64,000 nucleotides of DNA from Aquimarina sp. TRL1 (GCF_013365535.1 NZ_CP053590.1:3958501-4022500), one strand, 5' to 3'. Shown: positions 28,529-37,714, counted from the stretch's first letter. A program made the numbers and translations. The notes: generated from the letters alone by a model not told the origin.

Positions 28529-30733
28529 ATGAAACGAAATTTGAGAAGGATATTAATGGTGACATATTTGGTGTTTTACTCATTTTTTGCTGCTGTTGCC
28601 CAAAAAAAGCCTACCCATGTAGTTAATGATAGCTTGCAAAAACTCATAGAAAGATCACATATACTTATTGAAGAATACCGTATAAAAGAATCAATTGATT
28701 ATGCAATAAAAGCAACAAATTATGCATATGAAATTAATAGTGATTATTACAAAAGTAGAGCCTATTTCCTCTTAGGGACCAATTATGAGGTACTGGTAGA
28801 TTTCAAAAGTTCCGAAAAAAATTATAGAAAAGCACTGAGGTATGCAGAGCTAGCTAAAGATTCTACATTGATTTTATGGAATCTTAATGGTCTTGGGAAT
28901 GTATACTCTGATGGCTATAATAACCTCGAAGAGTCGTTAAAATTCTATAATAGAGCCAGAGAAATAGGTCGATCAGTAGACGATAGTTATCAGTATGCTA
29001 CTCCATTAATCAACCTAGCCTGGACATATATAGATAGAAAAGAATTTGATAAAGCGTATGCATACCTGCTAGAAGCAGATAAGCTTTTAAAGTTAATTGG
29101 GGATGATAGTATGTTCTGTAATGTAAAATATCTTTTTGGAAGATATTACATGAGCAAAAAAAAGCTAGCTATCGCCAAAAAATGTTTTAACGAAGCCATA
29201 GAAATGGCTCGAAAAAATGATATGCTGATAGAGTTATCAGATGTTTATAAAGCACGCTCGGAGCTGTATTTTAATCAAGGAGATTATAAAAATGCCTACT
29301 ATGATCTAAAGACATATGAGCATTTCAAGGATAGATTGTACAATAAAGAACAACTAAAACAAATAGAAATAGCCAAAGTTAGTTTTAGTGTAGCCGAATA
29401 TGAAAGGGAGTTAGAATCTGCTAAAAAAGAAAAAAACTATCAGGCAAGTGTAGCGCGAAATAATAGAAGTATTAATGTCATTTCTGTTGTGGGGTTAATT
29501 TCATTGCTGGGAGCAGTATTCTTTTTTAATAAAGTGTATCGTTCTGAAAAGAAATTAAGTGAAGTGCTCAAAGAAAAAAATCAGGAGTTAATAGAAGCTA
29601 AAAAAGAAGCAGAAAAGTTGACCCTGATGAAATCTCAGTTTATTTCTACGGTGAGCCACGAATTGAGAACTCCCTTGTATGGAGTGGTAGGAATTACATC
29701 ACTCTTACTCGAAGATAATCGGGTATTAGGAAAACACCGAAAATTATTAGATTCTTTAAAATTTTCAGGAGACTACTTATTAAACCTGGTAAATAATGTG
29801 CTCCAGATTAGTAAAATAGAGTCTAAGAAAATAAAACTGACAGAAACACCAACCAATATTTTAAAGCTGTCCAGAAATTTATTAAACTCATTCGAATATC
29901 AGGCAAAAAGTAAAAACAATGAATTAGTCTTAGAAGTATCAGAAGATATCCCTAAATCATTAATGGTAGACTCTCTTCGCCTGTCGGAGATACTGGTTAA
30001 TTTAATAGGAAATGCTTCTAAGTTTACAGATGACGGAAAAATATGGTTGCGAATTAATACTCAGTCAGTAACAGATACCCATGCGGTTTTAAAGTTTGAG
30101 GTAGAGGATAATGGGGTAGGAATACCTGAAGATAAGAAAGAATATGTGTTTGAAAAGTTTTCTCAAATACATAGCAAGACCAATACATCAGAGGGAACTG
30201 GTTTAGGACTTTCCATTGTAAAAAACTTGCTCAAAACAATGAATAGTGATATTCATCTGGAAAGTTGTGAAGGAAAAGGAACGAAATTTTTCTTCGATAT
30301 AGAATTGAAAATAGTAGCAGAAAAAGAAGAACCAGATAACATAGAGGTATCCAGAGAAGTGGAAAGGAAAAAAATCCTAGTAGCAGAAGACAATAAAATA
30401 AACCAGATTGTTACTCAAAACCTGTTAAAAATTATAGGATATGAATGTGTTATTGTAGAGAATGGATTTAATGCAAAACGTATGGTCGAAGAATACGATT
30501 TTGACCTTGTTTTAATGGATCTGAATATGCCATATATGGATGGTGTAGAAGCTACCAAGCAGATTCGGGAGTTTAATACCAGCATTCCTATCATAGCGTT
30601 AACAGCCTCGGAATTAGGTGAGGTTCAGGAAGAATGCTTTGAAATCGGAATGAATGATATCATAAATAAACCGTTAAATAAAGATGATTTGAAAAATATA
30701 ATTCTAAAAAATTTATCTTTACAGCGTGAATAG
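28529..30733 (+). CDS. Hybrid sensor histidine kinase with TPR sensor domain
   Basis: A 734-residue protein. N-terminal signal or anchor (VFYSFFAAVAQ), a periplasmic array of TPR-like helices (about 35-290, e.g. SRAYFLLGTNYEVLVDFKSS), one membrane segment near 312-332, a coiled coil, HisKA with His377 (TVSHELRTPLYGV), HATPase (DNGVGIPEDKKEY, EGTGLGLSIVKNLL) and a C-terminal receiver with Asp664 (DLVLMDLNMPYMDG). The receiver ends the protein, so output passes to another protein. Its gene is 17 bp upstream of the ECF sigma factor gene, which suggests co-transcription and a shared signalling role. Confidence 0.92.
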   Translation: MKRNLRRILMVTYLVFYSFFAAVAQKKPTHVVNDSLQKLIERSHILIEEYRIKESIDYAIKATNYAYEINSDYYKSRAYFLLGTNYEVLVDFKSSEKNYRKALRYAELAKDSTLILWNLNGLGNVYSDGYNNLEESLKFYNRAREIGRSVDDSYQYATPLINLAWTYIDRKEFDKAYAYLLEADKLLKLIGDDSMFCNVKYLFGRYYMSKKKLAIAKKCFNEAIEMARKNDMLIELSDVYKARSELYFNQGDYKNAYYDLKTYEHFKDRLYNKEQLKQIEIAKVSFSVAEYERELESAKKEKNYQASVARNNRSINVISVVGLISLLGAVFFFNKVYRSEKKLSEVLKEKNQELIEAKKEAEKLTLMKSQFISTVSHELRTPLYGVVGITSLLLEDNRVLGKHRKLLDSLKFSGDYLLNLVNNVLQISKIESKKIKLTETPTNILKLSRNLLNSFEYQAKSKNNELVLEVSEDIPKSLMVDSLRLSEILVNLIGNASKFTDDGKIWLRINTQSVTDTHAVLKFEVEDNGVGIPEDKKEYVFEKFSQIHSKTNTSEGTGLGLSIVKNLLKTMNSDIHLESCEGKGTKFFFDIELKIVAEKEEPDNIEVSREVERKKILVAEDNKINQIVTQNLLKIIGYECVIVENGFNAKRMVEEYDFDLVLMDLNMPYMDGVEATKQIREFNTSIPIIALTASELGEVQEECFEIGMNDIINKPLNKDDLKNIILKNLSLQRE

Positions 30734-30750
30734 ACCCAAAAAAATTCCAA

Positions 30751-31263
30751 TTGTCAATCAAAGATTTATTTCAGGAGTATTATAGTCCCTTATGTAATTA
30801 TGCGACTAAAATTGTCAATAACAATGATATTGCAGAAGATATTGTGCAAGGGTTGTTTATACAATTATGGGAAAATGATAAGGTTACTACTATAGATAAA
30901 CCAGAGCGCTTTCTCCTGAGAAGTACAAAATTTAAATGTATTGATTATTTACGGAAACAAACTACTCAAAAAGAAGTAGCAGTTGATTCTTTTTCTGATT
31001 TTGGAACTGTAGAAACTGCAGATATGGATGAACAGGATATTGAACCGCTACTATTGTTTTTTGCTTCTAAACTCCCACCCAAAACCAGAGAAGTGTTTCT
31101 TTTAAGTAGAAAATCCGGTCTGACATACAGAGAAATAGCAGAAGAACAAGGAGTATCGATAAAAACAGTCGAAAACCAAATGGGAAAAGCTTTAAAAGAA
31201 ATGAGAAGCCTTCTCAAAACTCATGATTTCTTCGCATTATTAGTTCTACTTAAAATTTTTTAA
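30751..31263 (+). CDS. ECF sigma factor (FecI-like, sigma-70 family)
   Basis: A 170-residue sigma factor. Region 2 spans about 1-72 (LFQEYYSPLCNYATKIVNNN, AEDIVQGLFIQLW, FLLRSTKFKCIDYLRKQ) and region 4 about 105-155 (KLPPKTREVFLLSRKSGLTY, REIAEEQGVSIKTVENQMGK), the helix-turn-helix for the -35 element. The start appears to be TTG at 30751, because region 2 begins at once and no in-frame ATG precedes it. Together with FecR and an STN-type TonB receptor downstream it fits a cell-surface signalling system. Unusually, three small ORFs lie between it and its FecR partner. Confidence 0.9.
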   Translation: MSIKDLFQEYYSPLCNYATKIVNNNDIAEDIVQGLFIQLWENDKVTTIDKPERFLLRSTKFKCIDYLRKQTTQKEVAVDSFSDFGTVETADMDEQDIEPLLLFFASKLPPKTREVFLLSRKSGLTYREIAEEQGVSIKTVENQMGKALKEMRSLLKTHDFFALLVLLKIF

Positions 31264-31272
31264 TCCCAGAAT

Positions 31273-31300
31273 AGGGGAGGGACTGTTTTCTTACGACATA
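31273..31300 (+). promoter_or_regulatory. Putative ECF-dependent promoter, copy 1
   Basis: AGGGG (31273-31277), 16 bp, CGACATA (31294-31300); 30 bp before the next ATG. One of three matching elements in this locus, with the -35/-10 geometry of ECF sigma promoters. Confidence 0.5.
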
Positions 31301-31330
31301 AAGTAAAAGAACTATTAAAGATGTTGCTTT

Positions 31331-31714
31331 ATGTATAGTATAAATTATGTTTTGTCTAAATCAATCTTAGGAAAAAATAATCATCAGGAGCAAATGATGA
31401 TTATGCAATTCAAAGAGAGAATCAAAAACGAATTTCTAATCTATGATTTAGAGACCTATGTGACGACTCGGTTGGACAATGAATATTTAGGTACCTTACT
31501 TCAATATTTTGCTTGTAAGCTTTCTCCAAATATAAGAGAGTTCTTTTTTGAAAAAAATAAAGAAAATATATCGTACCTGGAAATGTTTACACAATTTTCC
31601 GTAAAAGATGATTCTATACAAAGTCAGATTGAGAAAACTTTCAGACATATGTATAAAATCCTAAGCAGACATGATTTTCTTATTTTGATTTATTTATTAG
31701 GAATTATAGCTTAA
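31331..31714 (+). CDS. Sigma-region-4-like small protein
   Basis: A 127-residue protein. Its last 71 residues align without gaps to the end of the neighbouring ECF sigma factor: LLQYFACKLSPNIREFFF against LLLFFASKLPPKTREVFL, and MYKILSRHDFLILIYLLGI against MRSLLKTHDFFALLVLLKI, roughly one third identical by eye. The helix-turn-helix core is degenerate (SYLEMFTQFSVKDDSIQ). Region 2 is missing; the first 55 residues are unlike it. It may be a decaying duplicate, or a protein that binds the anti-sigma factor or core polymerase without DNA specificity. An ECF-type promoter element lies directly upstream. Confidence 0.6.
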   Translation: MYSINYVLSKSILGKNNHQEQMMIMQFKERIKNEFLIYDLETYVTTRLDNEYLGTLLQYFACKLSPNIREFFFEKNKENISYLEMFTQFSVKDDSIQSQIEKTFRHMYKILSRHDFLILIYLLGIIA

Positions 31715-31750
31715 AAATAAGATAAATATTAAAAAAAGAAATCCACCTAT

Positions 31751-31779
31751 AGGGGTGTTTTCTTTTTTTATTCGACATA
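31751..31779 (+). promoter_or_regulatory. Putative ECF-dependent promoter, copy 2
   Basis: AGGGG (31751-31755), 17 bp, CGACATA (31773-31779); 17 bp before the ATG at 31797. Confidence 0.5.
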
Positions 31780-31796
31780 GAAATAAACAAATTAAT

Positions 31797-31952
31797 ATGA
31801 TGTACCCAAAAAAAAACACTTTCTCAGAAAGAACTTTTTATGAGAAAAACGAGAAACCAGCTTTGTTAATGAATTTATTAGGAATTAAAAATCGCGAGGA
31901 AGTTTTGATATATGATTTGTACGAACCTTTGAGGAATTTAGATCTAGGATAA
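31797..31952 (+). CDS. Small protein of unknown function, possible fragment of the sigma-4-like ORF
   Basis: Fifty-one residues from the ATG at 31797 (a second ATG follows at once). The GTG at 31755 would add 14 residues but lies inside the promoter-like element, so I reject it. No signal peptide. EEVLIYDLYEPLRNLDLG resembles NEFLIYDLETYVTTRLDNEY of the preceding ORF, which hints at a shared origin by local duplication. No family recognised. Confidence 0.4.
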   Translation: MMYPKKNTFSERTFYEKNEKPALLMNLLGIKNREEVLIYDLYEPLRNLDLG

Positions 31953-32034
31953 TTTTTTTGCTCAATGGTGTTTTCGAGCACAAATTAAATATCGGCTATC
32001 TTTTAATAGGGTAATACCCATAAAAAGGATCGAT

Positions 32035-32346
32035 ATGAAACTATATGTGTTACTTATGATTGCTTTTATAGCAGTATCAGACTCAAATGAGTTACGATTT
32101 GATATCATAAAAAGATGTGATAATATTAATGAAATATCAGTTGTCTTTCCGTTTTTTAGTAATTTAGATGGAGGCTTGCTAAAAATAGAAAAGAATTCTC
32201 GGGAAGGAAGAGAGAAGCGCCTTTGTAAAAAGAATACTAAATGCTCTTTTCAAAACGAGAATGAAGAATTTACTGCAATGTTTGATAAAATGACGAGAGA
32301 GTTATATGATATCATGGTTTTTGACCAACCAACGAGATACAATTAA
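32035..32346 (+). CDS. Small secreted or anchored protein, unknown
   Basis: A 103-residue protein. The first 15 residues (MKLYVLLMIAFIAVS) look like a short signal peptide or anchor; the rest is charged, with a basic patch (REGREKRLCKKNTKC) containing two cysteines. No family recognised. It ends just before the third promoter-like element and the FecR gene. A degenerate AGGG...CGATAT string overlaps its start and is not counted as a promoter. Confidence 0.45.
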   Translation: MKLYVLLMIAFIAVSDSNELRFDIIKRCDNINEISVVFPFFSNLDGGLLKIEKNSREGREKRLCKKNTKCSFQNENEEFTAMFDKMTRELYDIMVFDQPTRYN

Positions 32347-32364
32347 AAAAAAGAAGCTCGGAAT

Positions 32365-32392
32365 AGGGGGGTGGTCAATTTTTATCGACATA
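32365..32392 (+). promoter_or_regulatory. Putative ECF-dependent promoter, copy 3 (fecR operon)
   Basis: AGGGG (32365-32369), 16 bp, CGACATA (32386-32392); 29 bp before the FecR ATG. This is the position where autoregulated ECF/FecR/TonB operons of Bacteroidota usually carry their target promoter. Confidence 0.6.
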
Positions 32393-32421
32393 TTAGTGTA
32401 GCCATCTAAGAACACCAGAAT

Positions 32422-33384
32422 ATGGATAATTTTTATGAAATATTATCAAAGCACTTTTTAAAAGAAACAACAGCTGCAGAAGAAGCACAAGTAAGTTTGT
32501 TTATAGAGCAAAATAAAACTGAATATCTAATGCTTAAGCGGCTATGGGACTTAGAAGGGGCAGAGGTTAATATAACTGATTTTGATACAAAAACAGCATT
32601 GGATAAGATCGAAAAAGCTGTTCAGGCTAGAAAAAAAGAAACGCCCAAAGTCATTCCATTATATACGTATCTAAGAAGAATAGCTGCGATATTAGTAGTG
32701 CTATTTATGGTTACTGCTGCCGGCTATTATTTGTATTCGGATATGACTGAGGAGAACATTGTTATAGCAGAAAATACGAATACCTCAAAAGGAAAAGAAG
32801 TTATACTGGCTGATGGAACAAAGGTATGGTTAAATAAAAATGCAACACTACAATATCCGAATCGATTTTCTTCTAGTATAAGAAATGTGGAGCTAAAAGG
32901 AGAAGCGTTCTTTGATGTAGCAGAAAATAAAGAGAAACCTTTCGTAATTACAATGAATGATTCAGAAGTAACAGTACTGGGAACTTCATTCAATATTAAA
33001 AACGATAGTACAGAAACAAAAGTGACAGTAGCAACGGGAAAAGTTGGGGTAAAAGCATCTCATATAAATGCTTCTGTTGTGGTGACTCCCGGATATACTG
33101 CATTCCTGAATGCTCATGAACTAGTAGCATATGAAAACAGAGACAAAAATTTTATGTCTTGGAAGACAGGAATATTCGAGTTTAATAATACACCGCTTAC
33201 CGAAGTAATAACATATCTTAATCAATATTACGAAAAACAAATTAGTGTAGTTGATGAAACATCAATAGATTGTAATTTATCAACCAAGTTTAGTAAAATA
33301 GCCCTTTCAGAAGTTATCGAAATTTTAAGAATTACATGTGGAATTCAGATAATAGAAGAAAAAGAGGGTTATAAAATAGAATAA
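32422..33384 (+). CDS. FecR family anti-sigma factor (DUF4974)
   Basis: A 320-residue inner-membrane protein: cytoplasmic anti-sigma part about 1-85, one membrane segment (IAAILVVLFMVTAAGYYLY, about 90-108), periplasmic FecR domain (VILADGTKVWLNKNATLQYP, GEAFFDVAENKEKPFVI, VTVLGTSFNIKN) and a C-terminal DUF4974 domain (FEFNNTPLTEVITYLNQYY). It should hold the ECF sigma factor until the TonB receptor's STN domain signals ligand. Its stop codon is directly followed by the ATG of the TonB receptor, indicating coupled expression. Confidence 0.93.
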   Translation: MDNFYEILSKHFLKETTAAEEAQVSLFIEQNKTEYLMLKRLWDLEGAEVNITDFDTKTALDKIEKAVQARKKETPKVIPLYTYLRRIAAILVVLFMVTAAGYYLYSDMTEENIVIAENTNTSKGKEVILADGTKVWLNKNATLQYPNRFSSSIRNVELKGEAFFDVAENKEKPFVITMNDSEVTVLGTSFNIKNDSTETKVTVATGKVGVKASHINASVVVTPGYTAFLNAHELVAYENRDKNFMSWKTGIFEFNNTPLTEVITYLNQYYEKQISVVDETSIDCNLSTKFSKIALSEVIEILRITCGIQIIEEKEGYKIE

Positions 33385-35973
33385 ATGCGACAACTTATTT
33401 GGATTTTATTCACTTTCTGTATTGCAAAAACAATACAAGCGCAAGAGAGTGGTATTTCAATAGTATTAGAAAATATAACAATAAAAGAAGCATTAGAAAA
33501 ATTAGAAAAGAATACCAAAAAAGGTTCATTTTCTTTCAATAATAATCTGAAATCGCTTCAAAATAAAATAGATAAAACGTATGTAAATAAAAGTCTAGAT
33601 TACATATTAAAAGAGATATTATCCCCGGCGTTTCTTTCCTATAAATATATAGGAGAAACAGTCGTGATTTTTGAAGTAGAACCTCCAAAAAAATATACTA
33701 TTTCAGGATATATTAAAGATAAAGATAGTCAGGAGTTATTACCAGGAGTTGCGATCTACGCAACCTCTTTACAGAAAGGAGTAATAACCAATGGATATGG
33801 TTTTTATTCATTGACATTACCAGAGGGGACACATGAAATTACATATTCGTTTTTAGGGTTTAAAACAATCTCCAGAGACATTGTTTTGACATCAAACATA
33901 CAAGAAGATTTTTTTATGGAAGAAGATATTACATATCTCAATGAAGTAGTGGTAGTCTCTGATAAAAAAGAAAAAGAAAAAGAAAGCAGATCTTCTCAGA
34001 TGAGTGAAATAGGGTTACCGATAAAACAAGCACAAGATGTTCCCATGTTATTAGGAGAAAAAGATATGCTCAAGGTATTTCAGTTAATGCCGGGAGTACA
34101 TGCAGGAGCAGAAGGGAATACCGGGCTGTACGTAAGAGGAGGAGGACCAGATCAGAATCTGATTATATTGGATGATGCTACCGTGTATAATGTAAATCAC
34201 GTTTTGGGGCTGTTTTCAGTATTTAGTGGAGATGCATTAAAAAGTGCAAAATTATACAAAGGTGCCTTTCCAGCCAGATATGGGGGGCGTTTATCATCTG
34301 TTATTGATATGAGAATGATAGAAGGGAATAAAAAAGAATATCACGGAAAAATAGGAATAGGATTAATCTCTTCGAATGTTACCTTAGAAGGACCAATTAA
34401 GAAAAATAAAAGTTCCTTTTTGTTTTCAGGAAGGAGAAGTTATATCGATTTAATTGTAAGACCTCTTGTTAAAAAAGATGATATACGTCCGACACTTAGT
34501 TTTTTTGATATGAACATGAAAGTCAATTTTGAACTGGGTAAAAAAGATAAGTTGTATGCCAGTGGGTATTTTGGACGGGATAGTTTTGGTTCAGAAGAAA
34601 AAGATAAAGTTTTTGGAGATGATTTTTCAGAAATGTCATGGGGAAATGCAACTACAACCCTTCGATGGAACCACCAATTCAATGCCAAAAGTTTTGCCAA
34701 TACCTCTTTAATCTATAGTGATTATTCTTTCTATATTAAAACAGAGAGAAGTTTGGAAAAAAATACTGTCGCAACCATGTATGAATCGAATATAAGGGAT
34801 TTGGGGATTAAGTATGACATGGATATAATACCATCTCTGGAACATCATATTCGAACAGGAGTACATTTTACAAATCACGAATTTAATCCAGGGGTATTAT
34901 CAGTAGACCATTCGAGCAATGCTTCGACTTTTCTGGGAAGAAAATATATCAATAATGAGTTGGCAGTTTATGTAGAAGATGACTGGAAAATAACCCAACG
35001 ATTGAAGGCTAATATCGGAGCGCGGATCAGTAGTTTTAAAAGCGGGAGTAAAATTTATATTAAACCAGAACCACGGATATCATTCGGTTATAGAATACAA
35101 AAAAACCTGGCAATAAAAGCCTCTTATTCATCAATGAATCAATATGTGCATTTATTAACCAGTTCCGGAGCTTTATTACCCACAGATTTATGGGTACCAT
35201 CTACCGAAAAAATCCGACCCCAATCTTCAAAACAACTAGCAATAGGAGCAATAAAAGATTTTAAAAATAATATATCACTTTCAATAGAATCGTATTATAA
35301 AAAATCAGACAATGTAATAGGTTATAAGGAAGGAGCTGGTTTTTTGGGAACAAATTCATCAAGTGTAGAACAATTCGATTTTAATGAAGTAGTAACATCG
35401 GGAAAAGCATGGGCATACGGAACAGAGTTTTTTTTACAAAAGAAATTTGGAAAGTTTTCTGGGTGGATTGGGTATGCATTATCCTGGTCAGAACGACAAT
35501 TTGATGACGTTAATTTTGGGAAAAAGTTTTTAGCAAAATACGATAGAAGACATGATGCATCTGTCGTATTGAGTTATAAACCGAGCAAGAAAATAACATT
35601 AGGAGCGAATTGGATATATGGATCAGGAAATAACTATAGCTTGGCTAATGGAGGTATTAAAACTGTTTTTAATACTCCGATTAATGATTTGTACAGACCC
35701 AATGGAGACGATGTTATCGGTAATCTAGGGGTTTTTAGTCAAAAAAATGATTTTAGAGGAGAGAGTACACATCGATTGGATCTAGGGATTCAGTTTCACA
35801 AACAGAAGAAAGGAAGAAAAAGAACTTGGGAGATTAGTATATATAATGCGTATGCCAGATATAACCCTTTTGGGTATCGAATAAAGAAAAATTACGATTC
35901 TAATTTGTATGAATTACAGCGTATATCTCTATTGGGGATTATTCCTTCTTTTTCATACAAATTAGAATTTTAA
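33385..35973 (+). CDS. TonB-dependent receptor with STN signalling domain
   Basis: An 862-residue transducer: signal peptide about 1-19 (AKTIQAQ), STN domain about 24-92 (ISIVLENITIKEALEKLE, KSLDYILKEILSP), carboxypeptidase-regulatory-like domain about 97-180 (SGYIKDKDSQELLPGVAI), plug about 212-310 (LKVFQLMPGVHAGAEGNTG, LYVRGGGPDQNLIILDDA), then barrel. The STN domain contacts FecR in such systems and couples ligand binding to sigma release. Followed by a DUF4249 gene after 16 bp, a pairing usual for this receptor subclass. Ligand unknown. Confidence 0.93.
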   Translation: MRQLIWILFTFCIAKTIQAQESGISIVLENITIKEALEKLEKNTKKGSFSFNNNLKSLQNKIDKTYVNKSLDYILKEILSPAFLSYKYIGETVVIFEVEPPKKYTISGYIKDKDSQELLPGVAIYATSLQKGVITNGYGFYSLTLPEGTHEITYSFLGFKTISRDIVLTSNIQEDFFMEEDITYLNEVVVVSDKKEKEKESRSSQMSEIGLPIKQAQDVPMLLGEKDMLKVFQLMPGVHAGAEGNTGLYVRGGGPDQNLIILDDATVYNVNHVLGLFSVFSGDALKSAKLYKGAFPARYGGRLSSVIDMRMIEGNKKEYHGKIGIGLISSNVTLEGPIKKNKSSFLFSGRRSYIDLIVRPLVKKDDIRPTLSFFDMNMKVNFELGKKDKLYASGYFGRDSFGSEEKDKVFGDDFSEMSWGNATTTLRWNHQFNAKSFANTSLIYSDYSFYIKTERSLEKNTVATMYESNIRDLGIKYDMDIIPSLEHHIRTGVHFTNHEFNPGVLSVDHSSNASTFLGRKYINNELAVYVEDDWKITQRLKANIGARISSFKSGSKIYIKPEPRISFGYRIQKNLAIKASYSSMNQYVHLLTSSGALLPTDLWVPSTEKIRPQSSKQLAIGAIKDFKNNISLSIESYYKKSDNVIGYKEGAGFLGTNSSSVEQFDFNEVVTSGKAWAYGTEFFLQKKFGKFSGWIGYALSWSERQFDDVNFGKKFLAKYDRRHDASVVLSYKPSKKITLGANWIYGSGNNYSLANGGIKTVFNTPINDLYRPNGDDVIGNLGVFSQKNDFRGESTHRLDLGIQFHKQKKGRKRTWEISIYNAYARYNPFGYRIKKNYDSNLYELQRISLLGIIPSFSYKLEF

Positions 35974-35989
35974 AAAAAAACATAAGATC

Positions 35990-36916
35990 ATGAAGAATAT
36001 ACAGTTATTTTATGGGGTACTATGCATAGCGCTAATATGCAGTTCATCCTGTGAAAAAGAAGTAGATTTATCAGATAGATTAGACATATATGGAGAAAAA
36101 ATAGTAGTGTTTGGTTTTATATCACCTCAAGAAGATACTATAAAGATAAATGTGTCAAAATCATTTAATAGAGCTGATCAGTTAGGATTGGAAGACACCT
36201 TACTGGATGATTTATTGGTTAAAGATGCCAAAGTAACCATTGAGGGAAATGGACTGAGAAAAGAGTTATCATATAACCCGGTTCGTAAGAAATATATGTT
36301 GCCAGGTACTGAGTTTCCTATAAAAGAAGGGCAGATGTATACCCTGGAAGTTATAGTAGATGGTTTCCAAAAAGTGACAGCAGAGACAACCATCCCTTCT
36401 ATGAATACTACAATTTTGGAACCTAAGTTTTTTTCTGGGGGAACAAATCAGACAGAAAATGTGTTTTTTCAGATCGGGGATATACCAGATCAAGAGAACT
36501 ATTATATTGTGTTTGCTACAGATACTTACGAAACTTCGGATGGACCTTCAGATGGTACAGAAAGGGCGATATCTTTTGGGATTAATAGTGATATGCTTGA
36601 TAATTTTTATTCAGAGATATCTGATGAAATTTATCCGTCGCCTAAATTTCTAACCGATAAAAGATCTCCTGATGGAATTATCGATTTCTATGGAAAGGCC
36701 TTGTTTACTAGAGATGAAGGACAGAAGATGAGAATTAAAACATATCTATACACCGTCGATAAACTGTATTATGATTTCCATAAATTGTTGTCAGAATACA
36801 ATCCTAATCACCCATTCTATGAACCCTCCAATTTTAGAAGTAATGTTACTAATGGAATTGGCGTGTTTAGCGGATATCAATTATTCGAACAATCCAATGT
36901 TGTAGTCGTCCAATAA
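35990..36916 (+). CDS. DUF4249 lipoprotein
   Basis: A 308-residue lipoprotein (signal LICSSSCEKEVDL). The pattern KIVVFGFISPQEDTIKINVSKS, KYMLPGTEFPIKEGQMYTLEV and TAETTIPSM is typical of DUF4249, which accompanies STN-type TonB receptors in Bacteroidota and may act as a surface partner, comparable in position to SusD but unrelated in sequence. Same operon as the receptor. Confidence 0.88.
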   Translation: MKNIQLFYGVLCIALICSSSCEKEVDLSDRLDIYGEKIVVFGFISPQEDTIKINVSKSFNRADQLGLEDTLLDDLLVKDAKVTIEGNGLRKELSYNPVRKKYMLPGTEFPIKEGQMYTLEVIVDGFQKVTAETTIPSMNTTILEPKFFSGGTNQTENVFFQIGDIPDQENYYIVFATDTYETSDGPSDGTERAISFGINSDMLDNFYSEISDEIYPSPKFLTDKRSPDGIIDFYGKALFTRDEGQKMRIKTYLYTVDKLYYDFHKLLSEYNPNHPFYEPSNFRSNVTNGIGVFSGYQLFEQSNVVVVQ

Positions 36917-37031
36917 TCAATCATTTTTTATAACCAACCAGTATAATATATTCTGGTTTTTACACGGTGGTTTGCTTACAAAATGTAGGTAGACAGCCCT
37001 TGTATTATTAATTTTTAACGATTTTAAAACT

Positions 37032-37496
37032 ATGAAAAAGAGTATTTTCATTTTTGTAATGACCACTCTATGTATACTCACTTCCTGTGAAAAAGAAGAT
37101 ACACCGATTAAAAGTTCATTATTATCACCACCTAAGTTGGTATTGCCCATCAATAATGCAAAGCGCGTTTTTTTAGAAGGTTTAAAATTAAAATGGACTC
37201 CATCGGTTTCTAAAGAAAAAGAAGCGGTTACATATCGGGTAACAATAGTGTATACCTCATTAACTTCTCTGGAAGAAAAATTTGATGTAGGGGAAGAAAC
37301 CTCATTTGTTTTTTCTCAAAAATTAGCGAGAAGAATTCAACAATTAAATGATTTAAGTATTCTCACAGCTGGAAATCAAGTAGAAGTACTAAATCCAGTA
37401 CGAGTTTTCTGGAGTGTAGAGGCTATTGATAGTAAAGGGCATGTGAGTGTGTCTGATACCTATAGTTTTACTTTTCTCGAAACAAATAAAAATTAA
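37032..37496 (+). CDS. Small lipoprotein with fibronectin/SusE-like fold
   Basis: A 154-residue lipoprotein (LCILTSCEKEDT). PPKLVLPINNAKRVFLEG, LKLKWTPSVSKEKEAVTYRV and VFWSVEAIDSKGHVSVSDTY follow the strand pattern of fibronectin type III or SusE N-terminal domains (asking for W in strand C and a final YxF). Probable surface-exposed beta-sandwich of unknown ligand. It lies 115 bp after DUF4249 and probably belongs to the same transcript. Confidence 0.65.
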   Translation: MKKSIFIFVMTTLCILTSCEKEDTPIKSSLLSPPKLVLPINNAKRVFLEGLKLKWTPSVSKEKEAVTYRVTIVYTSLTSLEEKFDVGEETSFVFSQKLARRIQQLNDLSILTAGNQVEVLNPVRVFWSVEAIDSKGHVSVSDTYSFTFLETNKN

Positions 37497-37714
37497 AATG
37501 AATAACCTGAGAACTTCACACCTTTCAAAGTGCACTTAAGTAAGAGCTGGATTGGAGAAAAAGATATCATAGAGAACTTATTAGAAGTAAAGGTTTCTTT
37601 TATCGAAAAACACAGCTGTCGAGGTGTAATTTGGATTTTTTAGAGTAATGAAACTTACTCTATGTGTAGAGTACTCAATCTATAAATACCCTAATAATTA
37701 ATAAATAAATAGTT

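Noticed and set aside
31755..31796. GTG start extending the 51-residue ORF to 65 residues
   Set aside because: The extension is translated from the promoter-like element (AGGGG...CGACATA); the ATG at 31797 is more credible.
32008..32037. AGGG...CGATAT string resembling a fourth ECF-type promoter
   Set aside because: G-run is shortened, spacing is larger and the -10-like part runs into the ATG of the 103-residue ORF, so a transcript would start inside the gene.
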